Source of the DNA: Psychrobacillus antarcticus
GTDB taxonomy: Bacteria > Bacillota > Bacilli > Bacillales_A > Planococcaceae
Reading direction: 5' to 3'
Length of the DNA: 64,000 nucleotides
Assembly: GCF_029533155.1 (NCBI RefSeq)
Contig: NZ_JAIZDB010000016.1
Coordinates: 39,777-103,776 of the forward strand
Part shown: positions 35,336-43,922 of the stretch, piece after piece
How the letters are laid out: each line of letters begins with the position of its first letter
Numbering within the stretch: position 1 is the stretch's first letter
The notes under the pieces: generated by a model
Told to the model about the DNA's origin: nothing
The model's database searches: none
What the model saw: only the letters and a program-made list of their open reading frames with translations
Position numbers and translations under genes: made by a program

Positions 35336-35677
35336 TCAAAGCACCTCCCGAACAAGAATGGTGAAATACTCATCTCTTTCATCGTCATTGGTCATAGAGT
35401 CAATGTTATAATCTTGTCCTTTATGACGGATCCGCATGGTGTCATTTAAATCTTCTCTATAACGACATCCGAAAGTTTTCATATCTTGCATTTGAACAGC
35501 TGCAGCTTCAAATAATCGAGCGCCTTTTAATGTTTTAATTTCAGCCCACACAGTCACATGCTCTGACCATTCTTTGGATGGCCACCCATTTACTATTTCG
35601 CCTGGTGGTTTTAGAAAGGTTATCCGATGCCGTAAGTTCCCTGTATTAACTTTAGGTTTGTATTTAAATTTCTGCAT
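35336..35677 (-). CDS. Head closure protein (head-tail adaptor, SPP1 gp16/HK97 family)
   Basis: 113 aa with NTGNLRHRITFLKPP near the start, a TVWAEIKTLKGAR block and a C-terminal IDSMTNDDERDEY region; typical of PF05521 head-tail joining proteins. Overlaps the connector gene by 14 nt. Confidence 0.88.
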   Translation of the reverse strand: MQKFKYKPKVNTGNLRHRITFLKPPGEIVNGWPSKEWSEHVTVWAEIKTLKGARLFEAAAVQMQDMKTFGCRYREDLNDTMRIRHKGQDYNIDSMTNDDERDEYFTILVREVL

Positions 35678-35981
35678 TTACATCACCTTCTAATGCAATT
35701 TCATCCAAAGCTTTTGCGATTCCTAAACTATTAATCATGCTTAGAAAGTTATCATTGAAATATTCCAATGAGTCATTATAGGCATAACGAGAACGTTCAA
35801 AAACAAGCTCTTTAAACGTTTCGTCAGTTAGAATATCATAATCCCCACAAACTTTAATCAATGCTTGTAGGGACGATAAAAGGATACGTTTTAGGTTGTT
35901 ATCTTCCTCATCCCCTAAACGCATCCTTTCTTTAAATTCTATTAAGATTTCGGATGTAATACTTTCCTTTGTGATGTTCAT
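35664..35981 (-). CDS. Head-tail connector protein (gp6/gp15-like adaptor)
   Basis: 105 aa, all-helical, ITSEILIEFKERMRLGDEEDN and LVFERSRYAYNDSLEYF matching the DNA-packaging connector family (PF05135/QLRG group). It forms a ring below the portal. Confidence 0.83.
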   Translation of the reverse strand: MNITKESITSEILIEFKERMRLGDEEDNNLKRILLSSLQALIKVCGDYDILTDETFKELVFERSRYAYNDSLEYFNDNFLSMINSLGIAKALDEIALEGDVNAEI

Positions 35982-35986
35982 CTACA

Positions 35987-36331
35987 TCACTCCTTGTTAT
36001 TTGAATCTTTTACCTGTTTCTTAGCTGCAGGCTTGTTTACTTCTTCTATTTCCTTTGAATCTGCTTTGGCTTTTGCTTTTGCCTCTGCCTCTTCCTTAGC
36101 TTTTTGTTCGGCGATTGCGGTTTCTTCTGCCTCTCGCTTCGCTATTTCTTCATCTGTTTCCACTTTTTCAATGAAAACACGTTTATAAGACGAATGTTCT
36201 TTAGATAATTCGTCAATACGTTTTTCAGTAGGCTTATAATCACCTTTTGGATAGTCGTCACCTGCGTTATAAAGTGTATTGTTATCGAATTTATCTTTAA
36301 ATTTATTTTTTACTTTGTATCCCATTTTCAT
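35987..36331 (-). CDS. Hypothetical head-region protein with Ala/Lys/Glu-rich tail
   Basis: 114 aa. The first ~55 residues are a small folded part (GYKVKNKFKDKFDNNTLYN); the rest is low complexity (AEETAIAEQKAKEEAEAK...), probably a long helix. Encoded between capsid and connector, where decoration or small neck proteins occur. Function not assigned. Confidence 0.7.
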   Translation of the reverse strand: MKMGYKVKNKFKDKFDNNTLYNAGDDYPKGDYKPTEKRIDELSKEHSSYKRVFIEKVETDEEIAKREAEETAIAEQKAKEEAEAKAKAKADSKEIEEVNKPAAKKQVKDSNNKE

Positions 36332-36346
36332 CTACTCCTCTCAAAT

Positions 36347-37504
36347 TTAAACCGTTGGTATTTCTGGTGTAAAGTCAATTTCTAGATCATAGACTAGTGC
36401 TGCCTTATTATCCTTTGGTTTACCATTTGCAAATTGTTTGATTGTGTAAAGCGTTGCATCTTCGATAGCCAATGTTTGATCAAATTTCTTCAACTTGTAA
36501 CCACCTGCAATAGCAGCTAAGTAACGACCTTTTACAAAGAATACTGCTTTTCCTACTGGAATTTCTTCGGATTCAACAACTTGAATATTGTACGGAAGAG
36601 CCATAATCCATTGACCATTAGCAGTTTGAATAGTATTACGTGCTTGAACTCCGATTGCATCAATTGGATTTACTACCATAACAACTTTGTTTAATACTTT
36701 AAGAGATTTGCCATCAGCATCAGTTGATAAAGCTTTAACAACGCCGTAAAGTTCTCCAGCTACAATTGTTCCTTTGTCTGAAGGTTCGAAAGTTAATGTG
36801 CCAGACGATACTTTGTCAGTGACAGCACTCGTATCAGGATCAACATTTTTTAGTAATCCTACTGGTTCGTTTACCCCAGGACCTCTCCCGTTTACATAAC
36901 CAAATTCCAATCCTACAGAATAGGATTCAACTAGAAGTGTACGTACAAAACGTTCAATCCAAACTGGACCAAGTTCTAACATATCGTTTGGAATAACTGC
37001 AAATGCAGTAAGTTTGAATTGGCTGATCGTTTCTTCACCAAATGCTGCATTAACTTGTCCTTTTATGTCACCGAATAATTTACCCCAAGCAAAAGTCTTA
37101 GTAGCATCCGAAGTAATAAAACGTGTAACTGCTCCTAGATCTTGTAGTCCGAGCGCTGCAAGTAAGGGATGTTCTGTAGTTAAATCCTCAAATACACGTT
37201 CTTGAGTAGTTACAGGAAGGATTGATTCATCAGTAAATCCACCTTCTAAAACTGCAGCATTAAAGAATTTTGTTTCTTCGGAAGTCAATACATTCTGACC
37301 ACGTTGTTGAAGAATTGAACGGTCAAGCATCTCGTTATTTACTTCTTTAGTAATTGCTGAAGCTACCTCTGTTTGGAGTGCATCGAAATAATTTTCGTAT
37401 GCTTCAGTTGTTTCTTTTTCTGTTACATTTTCCTTTGATAGCACCGCTGTTAATGCAATTTTTGCATTTTGAAATTTTTCTGATTTGTTGAATTTAATTG
37501 TCAT
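36347..37504 (-). CDS. Major capsid protein, HK97 family
   Basis: 385 aa with an N-terminal helical scaffold-like delta region (to ~residue 100), then the HK97 fold: HPLLAALGLQDLGAV, FKLTAFAVIPNDMLELGPVWIERFVR and YVNGRGPGVNEPVGLLK. The catalytic processing is presumably done by the ClpP-like protease encoded just upstream. Usual length for the family. Confidence 0.96.
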   Translation of the reverse strand: MTIKFNKSEKFQNAKIALTAVLSKENVTEKETTEAYENYFDALQTEVASAITKEVNNEMLDRSILQQRGQNVLTSEETKFFNAAVLEGGFTDESILPVTTQERVFEDLTTEHPLLAALGLQDLGAVTRFITSDATKTFAWGKLFGDIKGQVNAAFGEETISQFKLTAFAVIPNDMLELGPVWIERFVRTLLVESYSVGLEFGYVNGRGPGVNEPVGLLKNVDPDTSAVTDKVSSGTLTFEPSDKGTIVAGELYGVVKALSTDADGKSLKVLNKVVMVVNPIDAIGVQARNTIQTANGQWIMALPYNIQVVESEEIPVGKAVFFVKGRYLAAIAGGYKLKKFDQTLAIEDATLYTIKQFANGKPKDNKAALVYDLEIDFTPEIPTV

Positions 37505-37530
37505 TGTTTAATTCCTCCATTTTTGTGTAA

Positions 37531-38274
37531 TTAAAAAAGCCTTACTGCTCTGTTTTGTTTAACAGGAGTTGGCTTTTCGGGTTCTTTATTTTTAATTTGA
37601 TCTAGTTCATTTTGAATCGCTTGCATTTGTGATTTTAAATTAGTAATTTCTTCATTGTCTTCCACAGTTGATGATGTGGAAGTGGCAAATCCGATTTCTA
37701 AAGCATCGTTCGCACTAAACCAAGTTTCAGCATTGACCATATCGCGAATTTCTTCACGGGTAATATTTGCCTTTGTCATGTAAATATCAATAATGCCGTC
37801 TTCCAGTTTTTCTAGCAATTCAGCTTCTTTTCTAAAGTCGCCTTTATTACCCCAGACAATAGTAGATGCTTCGTGAATCATTAACATGGCACCTGCTCCC
37901 ATAATTAATTCGTCCGCTGCCATAGCAATGACGGATGCCGCTGAACACGCCCAACCATCGACATGAATAGTAACTTTGCCTTTATGGTCGTTTAACCGAT
38001 TGTAAATGGCAATACCATCAAAAGCCGAACCACCGGGACTGTTAAGACGAACGATTAAATCATTGTCACCTGCATTTTTTAGAGCATTGTCTACATCTAC
38101 TGCAGAAGTAGAATCCCACCACCACGAATCACCTATATCACCGTATATTGTCAGTTCTGAAACTCCATTTTCAACATCGTGATTTACTGCAAAGTTATGC
38201 GGAATGCTTGATAAATCTTTATTATGTTGTTGATTTTTGAAGCCGAATTTACGTTTCACTGTCACTATTTTCAC
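37531..38274 (-). CDS. Capsid maturation protease, ClpP-like
   Basis: 247 aa. The S14-type core includes RLNSPGGSAFDGIAIYN, nucleophile Ser111 in DGWACSAASVIAMA and His134 in MLMIHEAST. The C-terminal ~50 residues are a coiled-coil/scaffold-like tail (NLKSQMQAIQNELDQIKNK). It overlaps the portal gene by 26 nt. Processes the capsid precursor inside the prohead. Confidence 0.95.
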   Translation of the reverse strand: MKIVTVKRKFGFKNQQHNKDLSSIPHNFAVNHDVENGVSELTIYGDIGDSWWWDSTSAVDVDNALKNAGDNDLIVRLNSPGGSAFDGIAIYNRLNDHKGKVTIHVDGWACSAASVIAMAADELIMGAGAMLMIHEASTIVWGNKGDFRKEAELLEKLEDGIIDIYMTKANITREEIRDMVNAETWFSANDALEIGFATSTSSTVEDNEEITNLKSQMQAIQNELDQIKNKEPEKPTPVKQNRAVRLF

Positions 38275-39403
38275 CCCCTTTAAGTGCTTCTGAACTTTCT
38301 TGATAGTTCTTCGTTATTACATATTTATCTAACAATGGATCGTCAACCCTTTCAAAACCTAATTCACTTCTTAATTCATTACCAGTGAACATCCCGGATG
38401 CGCGAAGCTTATCGACTGCAGTGGCCAAGTCAAAAATATTTTGATAGGAAGCTTTTCTAATCTCGATACATTTCCCTGAAAGGTATTCTTTTTGATCAAA
38501 AAACTTCACATTAGCTTCGTCTTTTATTTTTTTTAACAAAGGAGCAATAGTGAAAAACATATAGTTCTTCGTCTGTTTTTCTACATCTGCCATATCACCA
38601 CGCAAAAGACTGACAGGAATACCGAGGGCAAATGCAATTTGATCTAAAAATCCGTTTGACACTTTATTAATTTCATCAACGCTTTGTCCAGATAATCCAT
38701 TAGCTGATACTTCTTCGTATTTAATCCCTTTTTGTTGAGGAACGATAGCGACATCTTTTGTATCGATAGCTTTGTACATATTATTGATAAACTCTTGTAG
38801 TTTCGCTTGTTGCTCTGTTGTTTTCGCTGAAATCATATCCATATCAACAGTTCCACGAATTTGATTCTTTCGTTTTTGAGATGCTAATACTCTTCCAAAA
38901 AGTTCTCCATAATCCACGAACAAACTATCAATCAATGGTCCTAACTTTTCATTGCTATAACGTAAATGAATTACATCCTCTTGTTTAAATGTTCTTTTGA
39001 ACTCGAAACCTTTCACAACCACATTTGAAAATATATCATCATATACCGCATATTCGGTATGTGTGAAATCATCAGCAATTAGCAAGTCGCCCTCATCCGA
39101 TTGAATAATTAAACATTCGTTTTCATAAATGAGCTTTTGAATAAACGTTTGCCAAAATGTACTTGCAGTCTGATTTTTATTTGGCCTTATGTTTAAGCGG
39201 TAATACAATTCATCTTTAACGAACGTATCACCATTTTTCACTCTAAACTCTGATTGACTAATAGTGCGTCCAATAAAAGAAACACATGTATCTATCGCAA
39301 GTTTTTTCATATGAACTCGATTAGAAGTTTGTTGAAATAACTCTGCATCAAACATAAAGCCTAACTCACTGTTACGTTTAAAAATTACATCTAAGAATCC
39401 CAA
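38249..39403 (-). CDS. Portal protein, HK97 family
   Basis: 384 aa. Dodecameric DNA gate of the head. The RGTVDMDMISAKTTEQQAK, VSNGFLDQIAFALGIPVSLL and NYMFFTIAPLLKKIKDE blocks are family features, and MFTGNELRSELGFERVDDP is the normal C-terminal clip region. Order TerL-portal-protease-capsid is canonical. Confidence 0.95.
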   Translation of the reverse strand: MGFLDVIFKRNSELGFMFDAELFQQTSNRVHMKKLAIDTCVSFIGRTISQSEFRVKNGDTFVKDELYYRLNIRPNKNQTASTFWQTFIQKLIYENECLIIQSDEGDLLIADDFTHTEYAVYDDIFSNVVVKGFEFKRTFKQEDVIHLRYSNEKLGPLIDSLFVDYGELFGRVLASQKRKNQIRGTVDMDMISAKTTEQQAKLQEFINNMYKAIDTKDVAIVPQQKGIKYEEVSANGLSGQSVDEINKVSNGFLDQIAFALGIPVSLLRGDMADVEKQTKNYMFFTIAPLLKKIKDEANVKFFDQKEYLSGKCIEIRKASYQNIFDLATAVDKLRASGMFTGNELRSELGFERVDDPLLDKYVITKNYQESSEALKGGENSDSET

Positions 39404-39418
39404 ATTTTATCACCCCCT

Positions 39419-41098
39419 TTAGAAATCAATATCACCGATGAAGAAACTGCTGACTTCCACAATCTCGTCTGCTCTGTATAGTCCATGTACAAAAGCTTGG
39501 AAGCCATCTGTTTTACGGCGTATCGGTTCTTTTTTCAAATACTCCTTGTTGCCATCTTTTTTAATTGATACAAGGACATTGTTTGTGTACCAATTCATTA
39601 AGGGATTATCTCCCCATATAATTTTTCTGTTTGCAAATGCCATCTCAATACGTGGAGCTAATAAACTGTGGATGGCTTTTGGATTCCTCACCACTTCTAC
39701 TTCAAATCCTTCAGCTTCAAAGAGAGGTCTCAATGATTCCATTCGGAAATTATCAGCAATGATTTTTTTGATATTATATAATTCACGCATCTGCACAAAC
39801 CATTGCACAATTGCATTCGGGTCTATTGTTTCCGCATCAATAACAGTAAGAAGACCATCTTCTTCCCATTTACCGATAGGTGCAAATTTTTTCTTCCCAG
39901 CCATTTCAGAATCATGCTTTTTCGAATAACTATAGAACTTATCAACAAATTCTTTACGGGCGTATGAATGCGTTTTGAAAATATAATCACCATTATCCCT
40001 AAATAACAATCCGCATGCTGCAAAGTCACGAATAGATGCATAATCTAGACAGCCGATACATTCACGACCAATTAAATCATCTTCTGGTATAGGTCGATTA
40101 GTAGCGATAATTTCTTCCCATTTAGCTACTGATTTTTCTAAATCAGTTATCGGCAAATTCATACGTTTAGTCATAAACTCTTCACGATTGGAAGGGTCGT
40201 CCTCTAAGTCATCGTATTCCTCTTGAATGGTATCGAATAAACCTTGAGCATAGCCACTAAGAGGTTCGCATAACATAGGGTTCGATTTTTCCCAATTCGA
40301 TGCATCGTCAATTTCTGATTCATCATCTAATTTACATATGAAGGGGAATAAAGCATTTGTTCTCGCTTCTCCACGTAAAACCTTTATTGCCTTTTCTTTC
40401 ATCTTGTCTAAGAATCCATCACGTACATATCCGTCTGTACCTATATAAAATTCTCGTGGATTTGGCTTTTTACCTAAACCAGAAATATGTACTCGCACAT
40501 CTTTATTACTTTCGAATTGATGAGTCTCATCGAAGACAACGCAACCATCACGCAAACCATCTTTCGTTTCACCATTCGATGTACGGAATTTTAAAACGGA
40601 TTCTGTTTTCTTATTTGTAATTTTTTCTTTCGTTCGTGCGAACATCGCTTTTAAGGTGCTATTTCGACCGATTACGCCGTATGTTTCATCAAATGAGGTC
40701 TTTGCCTGCTCTTCACTATTCGCAACGATAGAGACGTTATATTCACGTATTCCATGAAGAGGACTAATTAGGAAATGAGTAATCACGGAAATCAAACCGT
40801 TCTTACCAGCTCCACGACCAATCATCCAGAAATGTTTTCTATAAAACACACGATCGTTCTTAGTGAAAAATAAAAAGACGAATGCTATCAAGAACTTTTG
40901 GAAAGGCTGCAGTGGAAAATACCACTTTTCACCAAACTTAATACAGTTCTCAATCATTTCGTCATTGAAATACAAATCATTCCGATTCAATACATGGTCT
41001 TGCAAATATTCAATCAGCTGGATCCGCTCTTTATTTAGTTTTATCTTTCCAGATTTATAAAGCTGAATATATTCATCTACATACTTATTACTAATCAA
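39419..41098 (-). CDS. Terminase large subunit
   Basis: 559 aa DNA-packaging motor. The ATPase domain has Walker A-like GRGAGKN at 94-100 and Walker B CVVFDETH with Asp190-Glu191. The C-terminal nuclease domain has acidic residues in CLDYASIRDFAA, VIDAETIDPNAI and ADNFR. The 8-nt overlap with TerS and the neighbouring HNH gene fit the HK97-like cos-packaging group. No intein or truncation. Confidence 0.96.
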   Translation of the reverse strand: MISNKYVDEYIQLYKSGKIKLNKERIQLIEYLQDHVLNRNDLYFNDEMIENCIKFGEKWYFPLQPFQKFLIAFVFLFFTKNDRVFYRKHFWMIGRGAGKNGLISVITHFLISPLHGIREYNVSIVANSEEQAKTSFDETYGVIGRNSTLKAMFARTKEKITNKKTESVLKFRTSNGETKDGLRDGCVVFDETHQFESNKDVRVHISGLGKKPNPREFYIGTDGYVRDGFLDKMKEKAIKVLRGEARTNALFPFICKLDDESEIDDASNWEKSNPMLCEPLSGYAQGLFDTIQEEYDDLEDDPSNREEFMTKRMNLPITDLEKSVAKWEEIIATNRPIPEDDLIGRECIGCLDYASIRDFAACGLLFRDNGDYIFKTHSYARKEFVDKFYSYSKKHDSEMAGKKKFAPIGKWEEDGLLTVIDAETIDPNAIVQWFVQMRELYNIKKIIADNFRMESLRPLFEAEGFEVEVVRNPKAIHSLLAPRIEMAFANRKIIWGDNPLMNWYTNNVLVSIKKDGNKEYLKKEPIRRKTDGFQAFVHGLYRADEIVEVSSFFIGDIDF

Positions 41099-41426
41099 CT
41101 AAATCAGCATCCGTAAATTCTTCTTTTTCTTCCACAGTTGACGCAGTAGGGGAAGGGGCATCTCCTTCACTTGTAAAGTTGAACGTTTTTTCCAATGCAA
41201 TCAACTGTGTATTAATTTTCATTTTTTCGGTCATGGCCGGATGCGTTTTAATAAACCGCTGGGTGCCGTTTTCTATAGTAATAGTTGCTCCGTCTTTTTT
41301 TATTGCAGCATCACAAGCTATGTCCAATTTAATTAACTGGATATACCGTTTAATCTTTTTCACTTCAATCAAATCATCTTGATCTATTCGACTCATTAAT
41401 TGGAGTTCTAATTTTCTAATTGTCAA
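41091..41426 (-). CDS. Terminase small subunit, P27 family-like
   Basis: 111 aa; a helical core (QDDLIEVKKIKRYIQLIKLDIACDA) and an acidic C-terminal tail. DNA recognition subunit by position before TerL and weak resemblance to P27-type small terminases. Lies at the left edge of the candidate cos segment. Confidence 0.82.
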   Translation of the reverse strand: MTIRKLELQLMSRIDQDDLIEVKKIKRYIQLIKLDIACDAAIKKDGATITIENGTQRFIKTHPAMTEKMKINTQLIALEKTFNFTSEGDAPSPTASTVEEKEEFTDADLVD

Positions 41427-41576
41427 ATTACCCCTCCCCCCTCTCGCGTGAATCGTGTTTTACTCTAAAAATCTGGACAGAACAGACTCCAACCGGTGTA
41501 GGGCCAAAAGTTTTTCTTCAAAATAATTTGAGGGGGGGTAATAAATTTATTTTTTTAATTTTTATTTTCATAATCC
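41427..41576. other. Candidate cos region between terS and HNH
   Basis: 150 bp without a gene. It contains ATTACCCCTCCCCC (41428-41441) and an opposed GAGGGGGGGTAAT (41530-41542), with CTCTCGCGTG between. In HK97-like phages with a terminase-associated HNH gene the cos site lies beside this pair. The exact nick positions cannot be read. Confidence 0.4.
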
Positions 41577-41912
41577 TTACCACCTCTCGTCAGATTCCCA
41601 TTTGTTTATCTTCTTTTCGAATGAACGATCATGTTCTTTGTTATGACAATCAACGCAAACTGTTTCAAGATTGTCAGTGTCGAGTGCAAGCTTTGGATGA
41701 TGCTCGAGTTCTTTAATGTGATGGACCACGAGTTTGATTTTCTTTCGCTTTGCTTTCTCGCTGTATTCATTGGTATCAACGGAAACTTTACCGTTACGCT
41801 TACACTCCTGGCATTCGTTGTTGTCACGTTGTTTAATGTGTTTGGATAACTTTCTCCATGCATAACTGTTATAGAACTTTGCTTTTTGTTCTATTGATTT
41901 GTATTCAGACAA
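41577..41912 (-). CDS. HNH endonuclease (terminase-associated)
   Basis: 111 aa. Two CxxC zinc pairs (CQEC and CVDC) flank the HNH core, with VVHHIKELEHHPKLALDTDNLETVC as the beta-beta-alpha metal finger. Such proteins are needed for specific DNA cleavage by terminase in HK97-like phages. TTG start, after AAGGA in the end of the preceding gene. Confidence 0.93.
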   Translation of the reverse strand: MSEYKSIEQKAKFYNSYAWRKLSKHIKQRDNNECQECKRNGKVSVDTNEYSEKAKRKKIKLVVHHIKELEHHPKLALDTDNLETVCVDCHNKEHDRSFEKKINKWESDERW

Positions 41913-41914
41913 TG

Positions 41915-42061
41915 TTAATCACTATCCTTGGATTGCTTTGGCAGTTCATGATTAATACTTTGACAATCTTCATTATGTTCTTTGGCTAAGTAGTTCCTTC
42001 CGCAATATTTACAGAACAAATGTCCAGACGTTTCGTCATATACATATAACTCTTCTGTCAT
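41915..42061 (-). CDS. Small zinc-finger-like phage protein (48 aa)
   Basis: ATG 42061 after GGAGGG. Contains C-x2-C..H-x3-C (CKYCGRNYLAKEHNEDC), a likely single zinc knuckle. Next to HNH; maybe helps DNA binding. Family not recognised. Confidence 0.65.
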   Translation of the reverse strand: MTEELYVYDETSGHLFCKYCGRNYLAKEHNEDCQSINHELPKQSKDSD

Positions 42062-42119
42062 TCTTCATCCCTCCACACAATCCTATTTACTATTCAAGTG
42101 ATAGCTCACAGATAATGGA

Positions 42120-42269
42120 TCACTTCCTTTCTTGATTAGACATAATAAACATCAATGCTTGAGATGGAGAAGAACCACAATAGTTATTACACTCTGCTTT
42201 GATACAACCTTCTGCACCACCTAATGACATTTCTAATAAAGAAAAGAACCTGTGAATGGATTTGAACAT
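42120..42269 (-). CDS. Small Cys-containing phage protein (49 aa)
   Basis: ATG 42269 follows GGTGGTGAGG. Three Cys (GCIKAECNNYCG) could bind a metal. First gene after the terminator that ends the HEPN-like gene, hence close to a late-operon start. Not recognised. Confidence 0.6.
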   Translation of the reverse strand: MFKSIHRFFSLLEMSLGGAEGCIKAECNNYCGSSPSQALMFIMSNQERK

Positions 42270-42293
42270 AGACCTCACCACCTTTTATGCATA

Positions 42294-42323
42294 ATAAAAA
42301 GCCACACCCGATTGGATGTGACC
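42294..42323 (-). terminator. Terminator after the HEPN-like gene
   Basis: GTCACATCC-AATC-GGGTGTGGC followed by T5 on the minus strand. It lies between the accessory gene and the late genes, so the accessory gene has its own transcript end. Confidence 0.8.
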
Positions 42324-42388
42324 TCTATCTATTAAAAATAGTAAAGATATCTTCTTTCATTTATACAAAATGAAATTGTGTTCCAGGA

Positions 42389-43138
42389 TTAGTATAAATC
42401 ATCAATTGATTCTACATTAATAATATATTTTTCATAGAACTTTTTAATCATTTTGTTATGCCCATGTAATTGTATTAATTCACTTGAACGCAAACTAGTA
42501 TACTCGTGGGTACTAATTGAAATTAAATATTCTGCAACGTCATAAGTGTTGTTTATAATTTCGATAAGTTTCTTTACGTAATCTTGCAAGTTAGGGTATT
42601 GATCTGGCATGTGCTCTAGGTGAGTTTTTCTTAGAGTCTCTTGTTTGGGCATATCATCTAATTTCCCATGAGCATATTTATTACGCCAATCCATAACATC
42701 TTTTAACTTTTGGTGAATATGTGTACCTTTAAAGTTTTCTTGATTTAATACTGCCAATGCAATTTCTAATTTCTGAACAGAACTCATTCTATCAATGGCA
42801 TTTACAATAGATTCATTTATGTTGAATACTAAAAATTGATTCACCTGGTCTTCTAAATGAATGGCGCACATCAACATTATTAAATCACAAGTATTTTTTG
42901 ATCTAGATGAATATGAAGGTGCCGGAATCTTTAATAGATAGTTATTTAATTCTTCATTTTCCTGAATGTCTATATTCCACGTTTCAATCTTTTGCTCCCG
43001 AGTCAGCTTACCTTCTTTATTTAATACCCATTTACTCATATAATGGAATAACTCATCCACTAACTGATTTGATGCAAGAATAGAACCATTACTTCTCCAA
43101 AATGGACCTTCATAAGAAACACTATTCATCTCTTTCAT
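42389..43138 (-). CDS. Putative HEPN-like accessory protein
   Basis: 249 aa, all-helical, cytosolic. Residues 150-160 (MDWRNKYAHGKL) contain R-x4-H (Arg152, His157), the active-site pattern of HEPN RNases found in toxins and abortive-infection proteins, preceded by helices typical of the fold (CDLIMLMCAIHLEDQV). No close family is recognised. GGAGGG lies just before ATG 43138; a second ATG at 43129 is possible. Bounded by its own terminator and placed ahead of the packaging genes: a moron-like position. RNase activity is inference. Confidence 0.6.
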   Translation of the reverse strand: MKEMNSVSYEGPFWRSNGSILASNQLVDELFHYMSKWVLNKEGKLTREQKIETWNIDIQENEELNNYLLKIPAPSYSSRSKNTCDLIMLMCAIHLEDQVNQFLVFNINESIVNAIDRMSSVQKLEIALAVLNQENFKGTHIHQKLKDVMDWRNKYAHGKLDDMPKQETLRKTHLEHMPDQYPNLQDYVKKLIEIINNTYDVAEYLISISTHEYTSLRSSELIQLHGHNKMIKKFYEKYIINVESIDDLY

Positions 43139-43180
43139 CTCCCTCCACTTTAATCATAATGTGATTGGAAATGTTTGTCA

Positions 43181-43429
43181 CTAACCGAATCTCTTCTCGA
43201 AATAATTTGTTCTATCTATCATATCGATAATAATCTCTATAAGCATTTTGGCTTCATCTGTAAAATAATATTTATGGACATATCCGTCATCATCTGTCGG
43301 TATAGCAATTATTTCTTTATAATGTTCCTCGGGTATATCATGTATAGAAGTATTAGGATCTACAAGATACGTTATTACACTCTTCATAGCTTCTGTAAGT
43401 TGATACTTATCCATATCGTTTACTTTCAT
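43181..43429 (-). CDS. Hypothetical phage protein (82 aa)
   Basis: Helical acidic protein with KYYFTDEAKMLIEIIIDMIDR near the C-terminus. The spacing of GAAGGG to ATG 43429 is long (about 13 nt), so the start is uncertain. Adjacent to the HEPN-like gene, with 43 nt between; the two may act together. Not recognised. Confidence 0.6.
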   Translation of the reverse strand: MKVNDMDKYQLTEAMKSVITYLVDPNTSIHDIPEEHYKEIIAIPTDDDGYVHKYYFTDEAKMLIEIIIDMIDRTNYFEKRFG

Positions 43430-43567
43430 TATCCATCACTATCCCTTCGAATTAGATAATGAATATCATAACATAAAATAGAACATTCGTTTCTTTTTAA
43501 TAATGCTATTTCATAATTTAGGGATAATGACTAATTTCTATTTACTATTAATTAATCAACATCCTCC

Positions 43568-43588
43568 CTAGCAAAGTTCATTTGCTAG
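43568..43588. promoter_or_regulatory. Perfect stem-loop in the intergenic control region
   Basis: CTAGCAAA-GTTCA-TTTGCTAG. On its left, reading leftward, a GGAGGATG follows directly, so it could be an operator or an RNA element in the 5' leader of the late transcript. Confidence 0.45.
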
Positions 43589-43625
43589 TAAGTTTTCTTT
43601 AATGTTTTCTTTAATGTTTTCTTTA
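43588..43625 (+). repeat. 12-bp tandem repeat TTTTCTTTAATG
   Basis: Two full copies and a partial third of the 12-mer lie between the stem-loop and the 19-bp array. No function is apparent. Confidence 0.6.
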
Positions 43626-43658
43626 GGATGAACGCTCTAATGAAGGAACTCAGTTCAC

Positions 43659-43749
43659 TGTACGCTAATTAGCGACATCACTGTACTCTAATTAGCGACA
43701 CTACTGTATGCTAATTAGCGACAAAGAAGGTGTACTCTAATTAGCGACA
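43659..43749. repeat. Four-copy 19-bp direct repeat array (iteron-like)
   Basis: Copies at 43659, 43682, 43705 and 43731, period 23, 23 and 26. Consensus TGTACKCTAATTAGCGACA; each copy is close to a dyad (GCTAATTAGC core), so it probably binds a dimeric protein on one helix face. It occupies a ~490-bp gene-free stretch (43430-43922) between the ArpU-like gene and the rest of the late genes. Candidate late activator site or replication iteron. Confidence 0.85.
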
Positions 43750-43778
43750 ACCTACTAGATCTTAGTAAATAAAATAAA

Positions 43779-43815
43779 CAAAAAAAGAATCGACCAAGGT
43801 TTCCCCTCGTCGATT
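43779..43815 (-). terminator. Terminator of the ArpU-like gene
   Basis: AATCGAC/GTCGATT arms with T6-7 on the minus strand. It ends the early/middle transcript before the repeat array. Confidence 0.75.
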
Positions 43816-43922
43816 TTGTGATATAAATTATAATTTTTGTCGGTTCTTTATACTCTTACTATAAACGGTTTATACAATAGAATCATTCAGTTCATTTTGA
43901 TTTAATGAAGATGAAATTAAAT

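Noticed and set aside
39438..39929. 163-codon + strand frame
   Set aside because: Antisense to the terminase nuclease domain, no start signals.
43470..43495. Second LexA-like box (AGAACATTCGTTTC)
   Set aside because: Only one good half site and no promoter aligned with it.
43659..43749. Possible CRISPR array
   Set aside because: Spacers would be only 4-7 nt and there are no cas genes; the repeats are binding-site-like.
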